The translations under genes were made by a program, and so were the position numbers. A stretch of DNA of 6,901 bases from Xanthobacteraceae bacterium (GTDB lineage: Bacteria > Pseudomonadota > Alphaproteobacteria > Rhizobiales > Xanthobacteraceae), in NCBI GenBank assembly GCA_030043175.1, contig JASHYD010001194.1:1-6901 (forward strand), given 5' to 3'. Of the stretch, positions 6,379-6,901 are shown piece after piece (within the stretch, counting starts at the first letter, position 1; each line of letters opens with the position of its first letter). Under the pieces are notes generated by a model. It saw nothing but the letters and a program-made list of their open reading frames with translations, was not told the DNA's origin and ran no database searches.

Positions 6379-6696
6379 TTCGCGTGCGCACAACGGCGAG
6401 ACACTGCAGCAAACCTTGGGTGAAGACCCAGGCGTGGATGAACGGGTGATGACACTGAAGCTCAACACCATCCAGAAGACGACGCACAAGGGAAGGGTCC
6501 GCGCGCCCATTAAAAGAATGGCGACGCCACACTAACTGAACAGCTCAAGCAGAGTACCGCCTGTTCCGGTTCGGTGGAGGAGGAGACAGAGCGCAACGAG
6601 TGCGCAGCCTTCGCTGAGCCGGGCACAACCGTCGGTGCCCAACGGCGAGCGGGCCGCTGACAGCCGCTGCCTGGCCACGGCGATCAATCCTCGGCT
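6379..6696. other. Region without a supported gene, downstream of the LVIVD-repeat gene
   Basis: Frame 2 on the plus strand is open from 6362 to a TAA at 6533-6535. It contains a protein-like run (GEDPGVDERVMTLKLNT, later KGRVRAPIKRM) but no good start or ribosome site. It may be a decayed gene end. A 7-bp hairpin (CTTGGGT, loop GAAG, ACCCAGG) at 6415-6432 is the nearest candidate for stopping transcription of the LVIVD-repeat gene, but no T-run follows. Nothing else is recognisable. Confidence 0.4.
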
Positions 6697-6901
6697 AAGA
6701 CCACATTTGGTCTTGTGTCACGGGTAACGCCGGTCCAAACGGCGTTGCGCAACTGTACGAGAGATGAAGGAGGGCCCTTTGAGTTCGGCAATCAGGTGCT
6801 GATCTCAAGCCACCGCAAGCTGCTGTGGTCAAAAGCCATGGTGGTGAGCGTTGCGGAAAAGGCGGGACATGATCCCGTCAGGCAAGGTTGAGAGAGGCGA
6901 G
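6697..6901 (+). ncRNA. Structured-looking segment with tandem hairpins, possible 5' part of an intron or other structural RNA
   Basis: AAGACCA-CATT-TGGTCTT (6697-6714) is a perfect 7-bp hairpin. Ten bases later GTAACGCCG pairs with CGGCGTTGC (6724-6748) in a 9-bp stem with one G-T pair and a 7-base loop. Further complementary blocks follow: AGGGCCCT at 6771-6778, and CCACC with GGTGG around 6812-6846. GTGTCACGGG at 6715 directly after the first hairpin could be a group II-type 5' end. No frame here resembles a known protein. The strand is a guess and the element, if real, continues beyond the window. Confidence 0.25.

Noticed and set aside
6415..6432. Hairpin after the propeller gene as a Rho-independent terminator
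   Set aside because: The 7-bp stem includes a wobble pair and is not followed by a T-run, so it does not qualify as a terminator call.
5701..6510. Minus-strand open frame of 269 codons opposite the propeller gene
   Set aside because: It lies antisense to a well-supported gene, its translation has no recognisable motif, and long antisense frames are expected opposite GC-rich coding sequence.
1..6901. CRISPR array, tRNA or rRNA genes
   Set aside because: No regularly spaced direct repeats, and no tRNA- or rRNA-like sequence was seen on either strand.

Overview
The window looks like chromosomal or plasmid DNA of a high-GC alphaproteobacterium, most likely a member of the Rhizobiales. This rests on overall composition, on a ribose-type sugar transport operon of the kind that is abundant in these soil bacteria, and on remnants resembling rhizobial group II introns. 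No rRNA, tRNA or marker gene is present, so the placement is an inference.

Layout. Bases 1-99 carry the last codons of an unrecognised plus-strand gene. It converges on a minus-strand three-gene ABC importer operon (4053 down to 199). The operon order is tandem-domain sugar ATPase (RbsA type), permease (RbsC type), then periplasmic substrate-binding protein with a signal peptide. The ATPase stop and permease start overlap by one base, and the binding protein follows after a 52-bp gap with its own strong Shine-Dalgarno. Together the three would capture a sugar-like solute in the periplasm and drive it through the inner membrane by ATP hydrolysis. The substrate cannot be read from the sequence, and no catabolic gene or regulator is in view.

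Bases 4054-5121 hold no convincing intact protein gene. Nearest the operon are several short perfect palindromes that could be operators. Next, on the minus strand at about 4375-4918, is what appears to be the leftover of a group II intron. It has a leader ORF of a type I recall from rhizobial introns and a domain V-like hairpin, but no reverse transcriptase.

A plus-strand gene at 5122-6378 encodes a 418-residue cytoplasmic LVIVD-repeat beta-propeller protein of unknown function. It has a good ribosome binding site and many conserved-looking histidines. It diverges from the transporter operon, and a functional link is only a guess.

Bases 6379-6901 hold no gene I can support. The right end carries two tight hairpins in succession and looks like structured RNA, possibly the 5' part of another intron running off the window. 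I see no clearly new biological system. The best leads are the intron remnant, the structured right edge, the asymmetric ATPase sites and the uncharacterised propeller protein.
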